Assembly: GCA_028097405.1 (NCBI GenBank)
Contig: JAOHEK010000011.1
Coordinates: 1-64,000, forward strand
DNA from: Paracoccaceae bacterium
GTDB lineage: Bacteria > Pseudomonadota > Alphaproteobacteria > Rhodobacterales > Rhodobacteraceae
Direction: 5' to 3'
DNA length: 64,000 bases
Each line of letters starts with the position of its first letter. Position 1 is the first letter of the stretch. The notes beneath the pieces are model-generated. The model saw only the letters and a program-made list of their open reading frames with translations. It was not told the origin of the DNA and did not search any database. This document shows, one piece after another, positions 8,853 through 18,547 of this stretch. Position numbers and translations under genes: made by a program.

Positions 8853-9883
8853 TTGAACCCACAGACCTCGCGCATTGCCGCGATGTGATCCGCACGGGGT
8901 CGTTATCCTTTCACGCCGCATCCAAGCTTTTACCCACATCGGTGCGTGACCCGGCGCTGGCGCTTTATGCATTTTGTAGGCTGGCAGATGATGAAGTGGA
9001 CGAAGGCGACAACAAGGCACGCGCGGTGCTGGGCCTGCAAGAGCGATTAGAGCTGGCCTATGCGGGTCGCCCAAAGAACGCGCCCGAAGATCGGGCCTTT
9101 ACTGCGGTGGTTGAGGGATTTGAAATGCCCCGCGCCTTGCCCGATGCTTTGTTGGAAGGCTTGGCGTGGGATGCGGTAGAGCGGCGTTATGAGACGTTGT
9201 CGGACTTGCGCAGTTATGGCGCACGTGTGGCCTCTGCTGTGGGGGCGATGATGTGCGTTTTGATGCGTGTGCGCGATGCAGACGCGCTTGCTCGTGCCTG
9301 CGATTTGGGTGTGGCGATGCAATTGACCAATATAGCACGTGACGTGGGCGAGGATGCCCGTGCGGGGCGCATCTATTTACCACTGGACTGGTTGCAAGAG
9401 GCTGGGATGGATACGGAGGCTTTCCTTCATGATCCGGAAGCCACGCCAGAGGTGCAACGCATGGTCAAACGGTTGCTGTCCGAAGCACGTGGCTTGTATG
9501 TCCGCTCCGAGGCGGGGATTGGGGCGCTTCCGGTGCAAGCGCGTACAGGAATTTTTGCGGCGCGGTACATCTATGCGGCCATCGGTGCGGCTGTGGCGCG
9601 GCAAGGCTTTGATTCAATCAATCACCGTGGCCGGACCTCTGGCCGTCGTAAGGTTGCTTTGATCGGAAAGTCTGTTGTGCGGGCCTGTGGCAGCGTCGTG
9701 CTGCCGCAGTCACCAATCCTGTTTGCTCAGCCCTTGAACGAAGCGCGTTTCCTAGTCGACGCCGTGGCCAAAACAGTACCCCAAGCGCAAAGCGGGCGCA
9801 CAAGTTCGGTGCTGAACATGATGGCGGAATTGAAAGCGCGAGAGAGGAACGCGACCCAATCAAGCGGGGTGGCGGCCGAGTAG
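8849..9883 (+). CDS. crtB: Phytoene synthase CrtB
   Basis: Condenses two geranylgeranyl diphosphates to phytoene, the first carotenoid-specific step. The 344-aa protein shows both Asp-rich Mg-binding motifs: the CRLADDEVDEGDN segment near residue 44 and ANIARDVGEDARAGRIYLP near residue 160. It overlaps crtI by four bases and is followed 21 bases later by tspO, so crtI-crtB-tspO look like one transcript. Confidence 0.96.
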   Translation: MIEPTDLAHCRDVIRTGSLSFHAASKLLPTSVRDPALALYAFCRLADDEVDEGDNKARAVLGLQERLELAYAGRPKNAPEDRAFTAVVEGFEMPRALPDALLEGLAWDAVERRYETLSDLRSYGARVASAVGAMMCVLMRVRDADALARACDLGVAMQLTNIARDVGEDARAGRIYLPLDWLQEAGMDTEAFLHDPEATPEVQRMVKRLLSEARGLYVRSEAGIGALPVQARTGIFAARYIYAAIGAAVARQGFDSINHRGRTSGRRKVALIGKSVVRACGSVVLPQSPILFAQPLNEARFLVDAVAKTVPQAQSGRTSSVLNMMAELKARERNATQSSGVAAE

Positions 9884-9904
9884 TGACTGCCGTATATCAC
9901 CCTT

Positions 9905-10384
9905 ATGGATTTCATACTTTTCTGCATATTTCTCGCAACATGTTTTGGGGCCGGGGCAACGGGTGCCGCGTTTCCGCCAGGTGAGTGGTATCGCAACTTA
10001 GTCAAGCCACGCTGGACCCCACCAAACTGGGCGTTTCCGGTTATGTGGACTTCGATCTATCTGTTGATCTCATTTGCGGCTGCGCGTGTGGCGGGCCTTG
10101 AAGGCAGCGGCTATGCGATGGCGTTTTGGGCCGCACAGATTGCGTTCAACGCACTGTGGACGCCGATTTTCTTTGGTTTGCGGCGGATGAGAGATGCGCT
10201 TTTCGTCATGGCGTTCTTGTGGTTGTCAGTGTTGGGCTGTGTCATCACCCATTGGCAATTGGATATCTGGGCTGGTCTCGCCATGGTGCCATATCTGATG
10301 TGGGTCACTGTTGCGGGTGCGCTCAATTACACGGTGTGGCGGATGAACCCGGATGTGTCCGCTGTTGATTTGGCCAAGATCTAA
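9905..10384 (+). CDS. tspO: Tryptophan-rich sensory protein TspO (CrtK)
   Basis: Integral membrane TspO/MBR protein. In Rhodobacter it tunes photosynthesis gene expression with oxygen and binds or exports porphyrins (family knowledge). At 159 aa it has five hydrophobic segments and the conserved WYRNLVKPRWTPPNWAFPVMWTSIY stretch near residue 30, with many Trp and a WTPIFFGLRR segment. The name crtK reflects its usual place between crtB and crtC. Its TAA shares bases with the TAG of convergent crtC, a 4-bp tail-to-tail overlap. Confidence 0.95.
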   Translation: MDFILFCIFLATCFGAGATGAAFPPGEWYRNLVKPRWTPPNWAFPVMWTSIYLLISFAAARVAGLEGSGYAMAFWAAQIAFNALWTPIFFGLRRMRDALFVMAFLWLSVLGCVITHWQLDIWAGLAMVPYLMWVTVAGALNYTVWRMNPDVSAVDLAKI

Positions 10385-11289
10385 AACTTCCATTTCGCCC
10401 GACGCGGCACGCGCACCGCAAGCATCGTTTTGAGCAGCGGGTTGGCGTAGCGCGTCAAATCGAGGGCTTCGTGCACGCCTTGCACCGTTTCGCCGTCCAA
10501 CTGCGTTTCCACGACAGAGCGGGAATAGAACGGCGCGTCCAGCATTGCCTTCACTTGGCGCGGTTTGGTGCCCGCATCGGCGCGTGTGTCGCGGCGCAAG
10601 GCCCATAGGGTGCGTTTGAAGGGTGTGGAGGCTGGGGATTTCACGTGTTGCGCCGCGCCGCTTGAATCAAAACCGATGGCCGCGTCCAGTGTCGTGCCGT
10701 CGCGGCGTTTGGCGTCGTAGAAGCATGTGGCGCCCGTGGCTGTCGGGTAGCGGGCCCATGTCCATGTGGTGAAGTCGGACTCCAGCGGCCGCGTACCAAA
10801 ATTGCTGTCGAAGTAGCCGTGACCGTCAAATTGCCAACTCTCCGCTTCAAGGTCGACGTTGATCCGCGCGATTGGGGCAAAGGGACGCCAGACGTGCGCG
10901 CCATCGGGCGTAAGTGGCAATTCCACTTGTGTGATGGCAGAGGGCGTCAGCGTGATCCTGCCCCGCATGCGCGCGATTAACGGTAGTGACGAGACCTCGT
11001 TGATGTCGATGACTAGATTGTTGCCTGTCCATTTCAGAGACGAAGGGCCGACGGTCAGCATGTCGGGTGATTGACGCAGCGCACTGCTGCCACGGTCCGT
11101 CATCGCGAACCGTCCGCCTTTGCCGTAGGTCGCCACGTTGATGCAGCAATGGTTGGCTGGATCACCTCTGCCTGACCACGCATACCACGGTGAAAACACA
11201 GAACCGATGAACCCGATTACCGATACTGCACGGGTGCCGTCGTCGCTGACGCCGTCAACGTACCACCATGCGTAGCCGCCTGCGGGCAC
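10381..11289 (-). CDS. crtC: Hydroxyneurosporene synthase (carotenoid 1,2-hydratase) CrtC
   Basis: Adds water across the C1-C2 end of neurosporene. The conserved domain begins at VPAGGYAWWYVDGVSDDG and runs through FIGSVFSPWYAWSGR. The long N-terminal part of the track ORF is the crtD C-terminus read in another frame and is not family sequence. In the right frame no ATG exists near the homologous start. The nearest standard start is GTG 11289 (about 302 aa), and an ATT two codons upstream is an alternative. The gene overlaps the 3' end of crtD by roughly 70 bases, so translational coupling is likely. Confidence 0.88.
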   Translation of the reverse strand: MPAGGYAWWYVDGVSDDGTRAVSVIGFIGSVFSPWYAWSGRGDPANHCCINVATYGKGGRFAMTDRGSSALRQSPDMLTVGPSSLKWTGNNLVIDINEVSSLPLIARMRGRITLTPSAITQVELPLTPDGAHVWRPFAPIARINVDLEAESWQFDGHGYFDSNFGTRPLESDFTTWTWARYPTATGATCFYDAKRRDGTTLDAAIGFDSSGAAQHVKSPASTPFKRTLWALRRDTRADAGTKPRQVKAMLDAPFYSRSVVETQLDGETVQGVHEALDLTRYANPLLKTMLAVRVPRRAKWKF

Positions 11290-12737
11290 GTCAATGTTGA
11301 AGGCAGGTCCTGCAAGATCGCTGCGGCCGCGTGCTGTGCGGATAAGGTCGCCATTGGCACCCCCGCCCCCGGATGCGCGCCGCCGCCCGTCAGGTACAGC
11401 CCCTTCAGATGGGTGCGTGCTGTTGGGCGCTTGAGTGCTGCCATCATCCCATGCGGGGATCGCCCGTAAAGCGACCCGCGCGAGGCCGGGAACATCTGGT
11501 CGAAGTCCTGTGGTTGCGTCACAAAGTCGGGCGTCGGCGAGAATGTCAGCCCGTGGTGTGAGAGCCGATCGAGGATGCGTGTCTGACATGGGAGCCTCGT
11601 TTCTTCGAAAGATGCGGGCGGGCTGTTGAGGATCACCTCAAACCGCTCAGCGCCGGTGGGGTTTGCGCCGCCGAAACGGTCTTGGGCGCAGACATATAAG
11701 GTTGGGTCCGACTGCGGCTGACCTTTGGCTAAGGGTGCGTATTCAGCCCGAGGGTCGTGGGCGAAGAACACATTGTGCGCCGCAAGATCGACGCCGTCTG
11801 GGATCGCCGCAAACGACATGACATGTGCAGAAAGGCTGCGGGGATGTGTGGCGGATTTTGACACAGCTTTTGCGGCGGTTGGACCAAGAAAGCCTGTGCA
11901 TAAAGCGTTGGGATCGCCGTTAAAGACAACGGCATCAACGGGGATGCGTGCATTGCTGGTGTGGATGGCAGAGGTGCCGCCGTCTTGGGTTTCTATCCGT
12001 GTCACGTGGGTGTCGTATTGAAACGTTGCCCCAAAAGACACGGCGCATTTGGCGATGGTCTGCGCGAGAACGTGCATACCTCCTTCGACATGCCAGACCC
12101 CTTGGCTTTCGACATGCCAGATAAGCGCAAGCAGCGCAGGAGAGGCCGATGGCAGACCACCTACATAGGTTGCGTAACGTGCGAAAAGCTGGGCAAGGCG
12201 CGGATCTGTGAACTGACGGTTCAATGAACTCATCAATGTGCGCAGCGGGTCCATTGCAGGAATCACTGACGCGTTTTTCGCAACTGTGCGGGACAAGCTT
12301 GTCAGCGAGGGGGCCGGGGATTGCATCATCGCAGGATCGAAAACGTCGTATAGCTGGCGGGCGCGGTGCGAGAACGTGATGAACTGATCAGCGGCGGTCT
12401 GACCGAAGGCTTGACGCACATTTGCGACGCTTGTTGCCTGATCTGACATCAGGTCTAACGTGGTTCCATCAGGCCAGAAATGCCGCGCAAGAATGTCTTG
12501 AGAGATAAGCGTGATGTGATCTTCTAAGCGCAGGCCCACATCCGCAAATAGCGCTTCGAAGATTGATTTCATTGTGAGAACCGTGGGGCCTGCGTCGACG
12601 GGACCTGCTGATGTCGGCAGCGTGCGCATCTTGCCACCCATCGTCGCGTGCCGCTCCAGAACAGTCACGCGCAGCCCTGCGTGGGCGAGACGCAAAGCAG
12701 TTGCCAAGCCGCCAATGCCGGCACCGATGATCGCCAC
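11217..12737 (-). CDS. crtD: Methoxyneurosporene dehydrogenase CrtD
   Basis: CrtI-type FAD desaturase acting on the hydroxy/methoxy carotenoid at C3-C4. It has the N-terminal AIIGAGIGGLATALRLAHAG Rossmann motif, an ERHATMGGKM loop and a C-terminal GLYLTGGGAHPGAGVPMATLSAQ. GTG 12737 is the only standard start at the right place. The upstream in-frame sequence reads ...ITNDPPH, which would also suit a start at a non-standard codon. It is first in crtD-crtC and faces crtE across two PpsR operators. Confidence 0.92.
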   Translation of the reverse strand: MAIIGAGIGGLATALRLAHAGLRVTVLERHATMGGKMRTLPTSAGPVDAGPTVLTMKSIFEALFADVGLRLEDHITLISQDILARHFWPDGTTLDLMSDQATSVANVRQAFGQTAADQFITFSHRARQLYDVFDPAMMQSPAPSLTSLSRTVAKNASVIPAMDPLRTLMSSLNRQFTDPRLAQLFARYATYVGGLPSASPALLALIWHVESQGVWHVEGGMHVLAQTIAKCAVSFGATFQYDTHVTRIETQDGGTSAIHTSNARIPVDAVVFNGDPNALCTGFLGPTAAKAVSKSATHPRSLSAHVMSFAAIPDGVDLAAHNVFFAHDPRAEYAPLAKGQPQSDPTLYVCAQDRFGGANPTGAERFEVILNSPPASFEETRLPCQTRILDRLSHHGLTFSPTPDFVTQPQDFDQMFPASRGSLYGRSPHGMMAALKRPTARTHLKGLYLTGGGAHPGAGVPMATLSAQHAAAAILQDLPSTLTCPQAATHGGTLTASATTAPVQYR

Positions 12738-12806
12738 ATGAGGGGGGTCGTTGGTGATGTATCCGATCCTTTTGGCAAAGCTTTGGATTGACAGCTGTGT
12801 ATAATA

Positions 12807-12824
12807 TGTCCAGTTTAGTTTACA
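12807..12824. promoter_or_regulatory. PpsR/CrtJ operator between crtD and crtE (1)
   Basis: TGTCCAGTTTAGTTTACA fits TGT-N12-ACA. It is one of two sites 25 bp apart in the divergent crtD/crtE region. Confidence 0.78.
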
Positions 12825-12831
12825 ATTAAGA

Positions 12832-12849
12832 TGTCAGCAACAAGTTACA
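12832..12849. promoter_or_regulatory. PpsR/CrtJ operator between crtD and crtE (2)
   Basis: TGTCAGCAACAAGTTACA fits TGT-N12-ACA. It overlaps the track's crtE start at 12831, which argues that the real crtE start is the downstream ATG 12885. Confidence 0.78.
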
Positions 12850-12884
12850 TCGTGCTGACGCAGACATCAAAACTGGAGAGCGTC

Positions 12885-13772
12885 ATGGCTTTTGCAGACC
12901 GAATTGAAGTCGCGATTTCTGGTGCGATTTCCAAGGGGCAAACCGTGCCGTCGCCGGGTAAGTTGGCGTCTGCGCTGCATTATGCGGTGACACCGGGTGG
13001 TGCACGGATCAGACCTACGATCTTGCTCAGCGTGGCGAAGGCCTGTGGTGATGACATACCACGATTGGCCGATGCAGCAGCGGCGGCGCTGGAGCTGATC
13101 CATTGCGCATCGCTTGTGCATGATGACCTACCTTGTTTTGATGATGCCGACACGCGGCGCGGCAAACCGTCGGTGCATCGCGCCTTTGGCGAACCGTTGG
13201 CTGTGCTGGCCGGTGACAGCCTGATCGTGATGGCGTTTATGGTTCTGACGCAGGCGGCACATTTGCACCCCGGCCGTGCGATTGAACTAATGAAGGTCAT
13301 TGCTGAACGGACCGGTATGCCCAATGGCATTTGTGCCGGCCAAGGTTGGGAAAGCGAAGATCAGATAGATCTGTCCGCCTACCACCGCGCCAAGACCGGT
13401 GCTTTGTTCATTGCAGCAACCCAGATGGGCGCGATTGCAGCAGGTCAAGATGGCGCACAGTGGGATGAGTTGGGCGCACGCATTGGCGAGGCGTTTCAGG
13501 TGGCCGATGACCTGCGTGATGCGCTTTACGATGAGGCTACATTAGGCAAGCCTGTTGGCCAAGATGACTTGCACGGACGTCCCAATGCGGTGATTGAGCT
13601 GGGCGTCGAAGGGGCCATTGCGCGGATGAAAGACATTCTAAGTGGTGCTATTTCATCCATCCCGAAATGCCCCGGCGAGGCGATGTTGGCGCAGATGGTC
13701 AACGCACAAGCCGAGATGCTAACGCCGATGAAGTGGCGCAGCGCGAAATCCAGCCATATCGCTGGTGAATAG
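12885..13772 (+). CDS. crtE: Geranylgeranyl diphosphate synthase CrtE
   Basis: Trans-prenyltransferase making GGPP for carotenoids and for the bacteriochlorophyll tail. ATG 12885 (MAFADRIEVAIS) was chosen because GGAGAG precedes it by 4 bases and because the track start at 12831 lies inside a PpsR operator; this gives 295 aa. Both Asp-rich motifs are seen: LVHDDLPCFDDADTRRGKP and FQVADDLRDAL. It abuts crtF (TAG directly followed by ATG) and leads the rightward crtE-crtF-bchCXYZ-puf superoperon typical of purple bacteria. Confidence 0.95.
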   Translation: MAFADRIEVAISGAISKGQTVPSPGKLASALHYAVTPGGARIRPTILLSVAKACGDDIPRLADAAAAALELIHCASLVHDDLPCFDDADTRRGKPSVHRAFGEPLAVLAGDSLIVMAFMVLTQAAHLHPGRAIELMKVIAERTGMPNGICAGQGWESEDQIDLSAYHRAKTGALFIAATQMGAIAAGQDGAQWDELGARIGEAFQVADDLRDALYDEATLGKPVGQDDLHGRPNAVIELGVEGAIARMKDILSGAISSIPKCPGEAMLAQMVNAQAEMLTPMKWRSAKSSHIAGE

Positions 13773-14903
13773 ATGACCGATCTGCCTATCGGTCGCCACA
13801 ACCCTAAGGCGGTCGGCCTGAGGGGCTGGTCATCGCGACTGATTGCGTCGCACAAGTTTCAACGTTGGGCCGCAGGGTTTATGCCAACGCGCGGTGTTGT
13901 GCGTCGCGAAGGTGAGGCCCTTTTTGATCTGCTTTCTGGGTTTTGCCAAAGTCAGGTGCTTATGGCATTGGTCCAGCTCGATATTCCGCAAATGCTGTTG
14001 GACGACCCTTTGACGGTGGATGAGCTTGCTGTGCGTTGCGAAGTGCCGCTGCCACGGATGGTGATCTTGATGCGCGCGGCGCAAGCGTTGCAATTGGTCA
14101 AGCAAAAGCGCGGCAAGCGGTTTGCCCTCGCGCGGCGCGGTGCCGCTTTGGTGGGTGTGCCCGGTTTGGCGGCGATGATCAAACATCACGACATTCTGTA
14201 TCGCGACTTGGCGGATCCCGCCGCGTTCTTTCGCGGCGAGACGCAGACTGAGCTGGCCGATTTCTGGCCTTATGTTTTCGGTGGCGACATGGACGCTGCT
14301 GTGGCCGATACCTATTCGGACTTGATGGCGCAAAGCCAAGAACTTGTGGCCGATGACACTTTACGCACTCTTGATTTTTCAGGTGTGTCGACGTTGCTGG
14401 ATATTGGCGGTGGGTCTGGTGCCTTTTTGGAAAAGGTTGGGCACAAATACCCAAAGCTGAACCTAATGCTTTTCGATTTGCAAAAAGTCGTACCCGCCGC
14501 GCACCCGCGCTTTGCGACTGCTGGCATGACGGCACGGGTCCGGATCGCGGGAGGGTCATTTGTGCATGATCCGATTCCCGAAGGCGCCGATGCCATCAGT
14601 TTGGTGCGCGTTTTGTACGATCATAGTGACAGTACAGTCGCGGATTTACTGGCGAGATGTCACGATGCGTTACCAGAGGGTGGACGGCTTTACATTTCAG
14701 AGCCGATGTCGGGCGGTGATGCGCCAACGCGTGCAGGGGATGTGTATTTCGCCCTTTATACATTGGCGATGCAGACAGGAAAAACAAGATCTGTGGCTGA
14801 AATTGCATCGCTTTGTGTGTCGGCAGGATTTGAAATTGTCGCCAAACCGAAGCCGTTTCGCCCATTTGTGACGGGCTGCTTAATGGCCCGTAAAATCAGC
14901 TGA
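13773..14903 (+). CDS. crtF: Hydroxyneurosporene O-methyltransferase CrtF
   Basis: SAM-dependent methyltransferase forming the C1 methoxy group of spheroidene. It has 376 aa, with an N-terminal winged-helix dimerisation region (around LDIPQMLLDDPLTVDELAVRC) and a C-terminal methyltransferase fold with the SAM motif LLDIGGGSGAFLEKVG near residue 209. It starts on the base after the crtE stop. Confidence 0.95.
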   Translation: MTDLPIGRHNPKAVGLRGWSSRLIASHKFQRWAAGFMPTRGVVRREGEALFDLLSGFCQSQVLMALVQLDIPQMLLDDPLTVDELAVRCEVPLPRMVILMRAAQALQLVKQKRGKRFALARRGAALVGVPGLAAMIKHHDILYRDLADPAAFFRGETQTELADFWPYVFGGDMDAAVADTYSDLMAQSQELVADDTLRTLDFSGVSTLLDIGGGSGAFLEKVGHKYPKLNLMLFDLQKVVPAAHPRFATAGMTARVRIAGGSFVHDPIPEGADAISLVRVLYDHSDSTVADLLARCHDALPEGGRLYISEPMSGGDAPTRAGDVYFALYTLAMQTGKTRSVAEIASLCVSAGFEIVAKPKPFRPFVTGCLMARKIS

Positions 14904-14910
14904 CCAATAG

Positions 14911-14928
14911 TGTCATTAAATGTTGACA
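14911..14928. promoter_or_regulatory. PpsR/CrtJ operator upstream of bchC (1)
   Basis: TGTCATTAAATGTTGACA fits TGT-N12-ACA, eight bases after crtF. It is paired with 14937-14954; bchC is a classical PpsR/CrtJ target in Rhodobacter. Confidence 0.85.
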
Positions 14929-14936
14929 CTTTTATA

Positions 14937-14954
14937 TGTCAGACTTACGGTACA
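14937..14954. promoter_or_regulatory. PpsR/CrtJ operator upstream of bchC (2)
   Basis: TGTCAGACTTACGGTACA fits TGT-N12-ACA, 26 bp centre to centre from the first site. Confidence 0.82.
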
Positions 14955-14978
14955 TATAGAGTATACCACCGCACACCC

Positions 14979-14996
14979 CCTCAGTCTTTGCTGAGG
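14979..14996 (+). other. Hairpin in the bchC leader
   Basis: CCTCAG-TCTTTG-CTGAGG is a 6-bp stem with a 6-base loop between the PpsR sites and bchC. No U-tract follows, so it is more likely an mRNA stability or processing element than a terminator. Confidence 0.5.
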
Positions 14997-15025
14997 ATTG
15001 CGGATTGGTCAGAAGGGGAGCCGCA

Positions 15026-15967
15026 TTGCAAACCACAGCCGTCATCCTAAAAGGTCCCCGCGATCTTTGCTTGGACACGCTGGATATCAAGGCCCCTGCG
15101 GCTGATGATTTGGTGGTGCAGATCACACATTCTGGCATTTCGACGGGTACTGAAAAGCTGTTCTGGTCCGGTGAAATGCCACCCTTTCCGGGTATGGGTT
15201 ACCCTCTGGTCCCCGGATATGAGGCGACAGGCGAGGTTATGGAGGCCGCTGCTAGCAGCCCCTTTAACGTCGGTGATACGGTCTTTGTGCCTGGTGCAAG
15301 TTGCTATGAAGGCGCGTTTGGCCTTTTCGGCGGTGCTGCGCGTTTGCTTGTCAGTGCAGAGGACCGGGTCACGAAGATCGACGCGGGGCTTGGTGCGCAA
15401 GGTGCCTTATTGGCGCTGGCCGCGACTGCACGTCACGCGATGGCCGGGCAAGGCAAGACTGTGCCGGATCTAATTGTTGGCCACGGTGTGCTGGGACGTT
15501 TGCTTGCAAGACTGACCGTTGCAGCCGGTGCGCCTGCGCCGACGGTTTGGGATACAAACCCCGCCCGTCGCGATGGCGCGGTTGGGTATGATGTCATCGA
15601 TCCCGACACTGACGACCGTCGTGATTACACATCAATCTACGATGCGTCCGGATCTGCGGCAGTGCTGCCGAGCTTGATTGGACGGATCGCCAAAGGCGGC
15701 GAGATCGTCTTGGCGGGTTTCTATACAGACACCATTAGCTTCGCCTTTCCGCCTGCTTTCATGAAGGAAGCCCGATTTCGCATCGCCGCTGAGTGGACCA
15801 AGGGTGACCTGACGGCCACACGTGCGCTTGTCGAAAGCGGTGCGCTTAGCCTTGGCGGATTAATCACACACACATCACAGGCAGCCGATGCGCCACGCGC
15901 GTACGAAACAGCGTTTAGCGATCCGACTTGCTTGAAGATGATGCTTAACTGGAAGGATGCATCGTGA
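15026..15967 (+). CDS. bchC: 3-hydroxyethyl bacteriochlorophyllide a dehydrogenase BchC
   Basis: NAD-linked zinc-type (MDR) dehydrogenase that oxidises the C3 hydroxyethyl group to acetyl, the last ring change in bacteriochlorophyllide a synthesis. The track ORF begins at TTG 15005. TTG 15026 ([14 protein letters not shown]) matches the family N-terminus and has AAGGGGAG six bases upstream, giving 313 aa. Recognisable segments are [28 protein letters not shown] and the [14 protein letters not shown] nucleotide-binding loop. Its stop overlaps the GTG start of bchX. Confidence 0.95.
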   Translation: MQTTAVILKGPRDLCLDTLDIKAPAADDLVVQITHSGISTGTEKLFWSGEMPPFPGMGYPLVPGYEATGEVMEAAASSPFNVGDTVFVPGASCYEGAFGLFGGAARLLVSAEDRVTKIDAGLGAQGALLALAATARHAMAGQGKTVPDLIVGHGVLGRLLARLTVAAGAPAPTVWDTNPARRDGAVGYDVIDPDTDDRRDYTSIYDASGSAAVLPSLIGRIAKGGEIVLAGFYTDTISFAFPPAFMKEARFRIAAEWTKGDLTATRALVESGALSLGGLITHTSQAADAPRAYETAFSDPTCLKMMLNWKDAS

Positions 15968-16968
15968 AAGACGAAGTGCCAAATCTCAAAGATTTTGACC
16001 AACGCTTGCGCGATGAGGCGAATGAAGACCAGTCCTTGGAGGTGCCGCAAGGTGAGCCGACCAGCAAAACCCAGATCATTGCGATTTATGGCAAAGGCGG
16101 GATCGGAAAATCATTCACGCTGGCGAACCTCAGCCATATGATGGCGGAGCAAGGCAAACGCGTTCTGCTGATCGGTTGCGACCCAAAATCTGACACGACG
16201 TCTTTGCTGTTTGGCGGCAAGGCTTGCCCAACGATCATCGAAACCTCTGGCAAGAAAAAGATTGCTGGTGAAGAGGTCAAGATCGGTGATGTTTGTTTCA
16301 AACGTGGTGGTGTCTTCGCGATGGAACTTGGCGGGCCAGAAGTGGGTCGCGGCTGCGGTGGTCGTGGGATCATCCATGGGTTTGAACTTTTGGAAAAACT
16401 GGGGTTCCATGATTGGGACTTTGACTATGTCTTGCTCGATTTCCTTGGCGACGTGGTTTGCGGTGGTTTTGGGCTGCCGATCGCGCGTGACATGGCGCAA
16501 AAAGTTATTCTGGTCGCCTCGAACGATTTGCAGTCGCTTTATGTGGCCAACAACGTCTGTTCTGCTGTTGAATATTTCCGCAAGCTTGGTGGAAACGTCG
16601 GTGTTGCAGGTCTTGTGATCAACAAAGACGACGGGTCGGGCGAGGCGCAGGCCTTTGCCAAGGCTGTCGATATTCCCGTACTGGCATCGATCCCGCAAGA
16701 CGATGATCTGCGCAAGAAATCGGCGAATTACCAGATCGTTGGCACGTCTGAATCCCAATGGGGTGCGCTATTTGGCCAGCTTGGCGACGCGGTGGGCTTG
16801 GCCCCACCAGTGCGACCCAATCCGCTGGACCAAGACGGATTGCTCGGCCTGTTTGACGCGAAAGATACTGGTGGCGATTACGAATTGGTGCCAGCGACCG
16901 ATCTGGATATGCGCGGTAAGAAATCCGCACCCAAAGCCAGCCTTGAAGTGGTGTATGATGATGTCTGA
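15964..16968 (+). CDS. bchX: Chlorophyllide reductase iron protein BchX
   Basis: NifH-like ATP-driven electron donor of chlorophyllide a reductase, which reduces ring B to the bacteriochlorin state. The start is GTG 15964, overlapping bchC (GTGA). It has 334 aa with the P-loop YGKGGIGKS near residue 43. The two Cys ligands of the shared [4Fe-4S] cluster lie in GRGCGGRG and DVVCGGFG, and [11 protein letters not shown] is the switch/Walker A' region. It is followed by bchY, whose start lies inside its 3' end. Confidence 0.97.
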   Translation: MKDEVPNLKDFDQRLRDEANEDQSLEVPQGEPTSKTQIIAIYGKGGIGKSFTLANLSHMMAEQGKRVLLIGCDPKSDTTSLLFGGKACPTIIETSGKKKIAGEEVKIGDVCFKRGGVFAMELGGPEVGRGCGGRGIIHGFELLEKLGFHDWDFDYVLLDFLGDVVCGGFGLPIARDMAQKVILVASNDLQSLYVANNVCSAVEYFRKLGGNVGVAGLVINKDDGSGEAQAFAKAVDIPVLASIPQDDDLRKKSANYQIVGTSESQWGALFGQLGDAVGLAPPVRPNPLDQDGLLGLFDAKDTGGDYELVPATDLDMRGKKSAPKASLEVVYDDV

Positions 16969-18547
16969 TTTAGACACCATCGACCAAGGCCGCCAAGGGT
17001 TTGACGTGGGCTATGATGCCGACGGCAGAATTCAGGTGACTGAGGCAAGCGAAGCGGTTCAGGCCGTGGCCGTTGAAGGTGGCTGCACGGCGGGCGTTGG
17101 TGCGATGGATGCGGCGGCACGTGCTGCTGGCAAATCAGAGATCCTAGATCAATACGCGGAAGATTATCCTCAAGGACCGCATGACAAGCCGCAAAGCATG
17201 TGCCCCGCCTTCGGGTCGCTGCGGGTTGGATTGCGGATGAAGCGCACCGCTACGATCCTCAGCGGGTCGGCGTGTTGTGTTTATGGTTTGACCTTCGTGT
17301 CGCACTTTTACGGTGCCCGGCGGTCGGTCGGCTACGTACCGTTCAATTCCGAAACACTGGTCACGGGCAAGTTGTTCGAAGACATCCGCGAGGCGGTGCA
17401 TGACATTGCCGATCCAGACAAACTCGACGCGATTATCGTAACGAATTTGTGTGTGCCGACGGCATCCGGTGTCCCGCTGCGGTTGCTGCCGGAAGAGATT
17501 AACGGCGTGCGTGTCGTGGGCATCGACGTACCAGGTTTTGGCATTCCGACACATGCAGAAGCCAAGGACGTGCTTGCCGGTGCGATGCTCAATTATGCCC
17601 GCAAAGAAATTGAGGCGGGGCCAGTGGCGATGCCTGCCAGCGGCAAATCGGATCGCCCGACGGTCAGTTTGCTGGGCGAGATGTTCCCCGCTGATCCGAT
17701 GGTTATTGGTCAGATGTTGGCACCGCTTGGTTTGGCGGCAGGCCCCGTCGTGCCATGTCGCGAATGGCGCGAACTTTATGCCGCACTTGATTGTGGGGCC
17801 GTCGCTGCGATCCATCCGTTCTACACCGCTAGTGTGCGTGAATTCCAAGCCGCGGGTCGTCCCGTGATCGGGTCTGCGCCTGTTGGATATGACGGTACCG
17901 ACGCTTGGTTGTCTGCGATTGGTGACGTGTTCAATGTCCCGCAGAAGACGATTGATCAGGCGAAAAACCAATTTTTGCCGATGATCAAAGGCGCACTTGA
18001 GAGTGCGCCGATCAACGGGACGATTACGCTGTCGGGCTATGAGGGCAGTGAACTACTCGTTGCGCGCCTTTTAATCGAAAGTGGCGCTGATGTACCCTAT
18101 GTCGGGACAGCTTGCCCTAAGACACCATGGAACGAGGCCGATGCAGCTTGGCTGGTGGCCAAGGGCGTGAAGGTGAAGTTCCGCGCGTCGCTGGAAGATG
18201 ATTGTGCCGCGATGGAGGCGATCAAGCCTGATCTTGCAATTGGGACGACGCCAGTTGTTCAAAAGGGCAAAGAGTTGGGCATCCCATCTTTGTATTTCAC
18301 CAACCTCATTTCAGCGCGGCCCTTGATGGGCGCGGCAGGGGCCGGATCATTGGCGCAGGTCGTCAATGCGGCGATGGGCAACAAGGCGCGGATGGACCAC
18401 ATGCGTGCGTTTTTTGAAGGTGTTGGCCACGGCGACGCGGCAGGCGTTTGGGAAAAGTCCCCTAACTTGCATCCGACTTTCCGCGCAGCCAATGCCAAGA
18501 AACTGGACCGCGCAGCGAAAGCTGCCAAAGCGGCGGAGATGATCTGA
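16961..18547 (+). CDS. bchY: Chlorophyllide reductase subunit Y
   Basis: NifD-like subunit forming the catalytic (BchY-BchZ)2 part of chlorophyllide a reductase. The track ORF starts 100 codons inside bchX and is wrong. Three consecutive ATGs at 16955, 16958 and 16961 overlap the bchX stop; [10 protein letters not shown] from 16961 is used here and gives 528 aa. Cys residues likely to hold the NB-type cluster are in [18 protein letters not shown] and [10 protein letters not shown]. It overlaps bchZ by one base (TGATG). Confidence 0.95.
   Translation: MSDLDTIDQGRQGFDVGYDADGRIQVTEASEAVQAVAVEGGCTAGVGAMDAAARAAGKSEILDQYAEDYPQGPHDKPQSMCPAFGSLRVGLRMKRTATILSGSACCVYGLTFVSHFYGARRSVGYVPFNSETLVTGKLFEDIREAVHDIADPDKLDAIIVTNLCVPTASGVPLRLLPEEINGVRVVGIDVPGFGIPTHAEAKDVLAGAMLNYARKEIEAGPVAMPASGKSDRPTVSLLGEMFPADPMVIGQMLAPLGLAAGPVVPCREWRELYAALDCGAVAAIHPFYTASVREFQAAGRPVIGSAPVGYDGTDAWLSAIGDVFNVPQKTIDQAKNQFLPMIKGALESAPINGTITLSGYEGSELLVARLLIESGADVPYVGTACPKTPWNEADAAWLVAKGVKVKFRASLEDDCAAMEAIKPDLAIGTTPVVQKGKELGIPSLYFTNLISARPLMGAAGAGSLAQVVNAAMGNKARMDHMRAFFEGVGHGDAAGVWEKSPNLHPTFRAANAKKLDRAAKAAKAAEMI

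Noticed and set aside
11290-11589. N-terminal part of the crtC track ORF
   Set aside because: Covers the conserved CrtD C-terminus (FAD signature) in a different frame; it is not CrtC sequence.
12788-12805. TTGACA...TATAAT pair upstream of crtE
   Set aside because: The spacing is only 6 bases, so it cannot be a sigma-70 promoter as such.
16655-16960. 100-codon N-terminal extension of the bchY track ORF
   Set aside because: Overlaps bchX in another frame and has no BchY similarity; the start belongs at the bchX stop.
17144-17971. 275-aa minus-strand ORF inside bchY
   Set aside because: Antisense shadow of bchY; His/Arg-rich composition typical of shadows.
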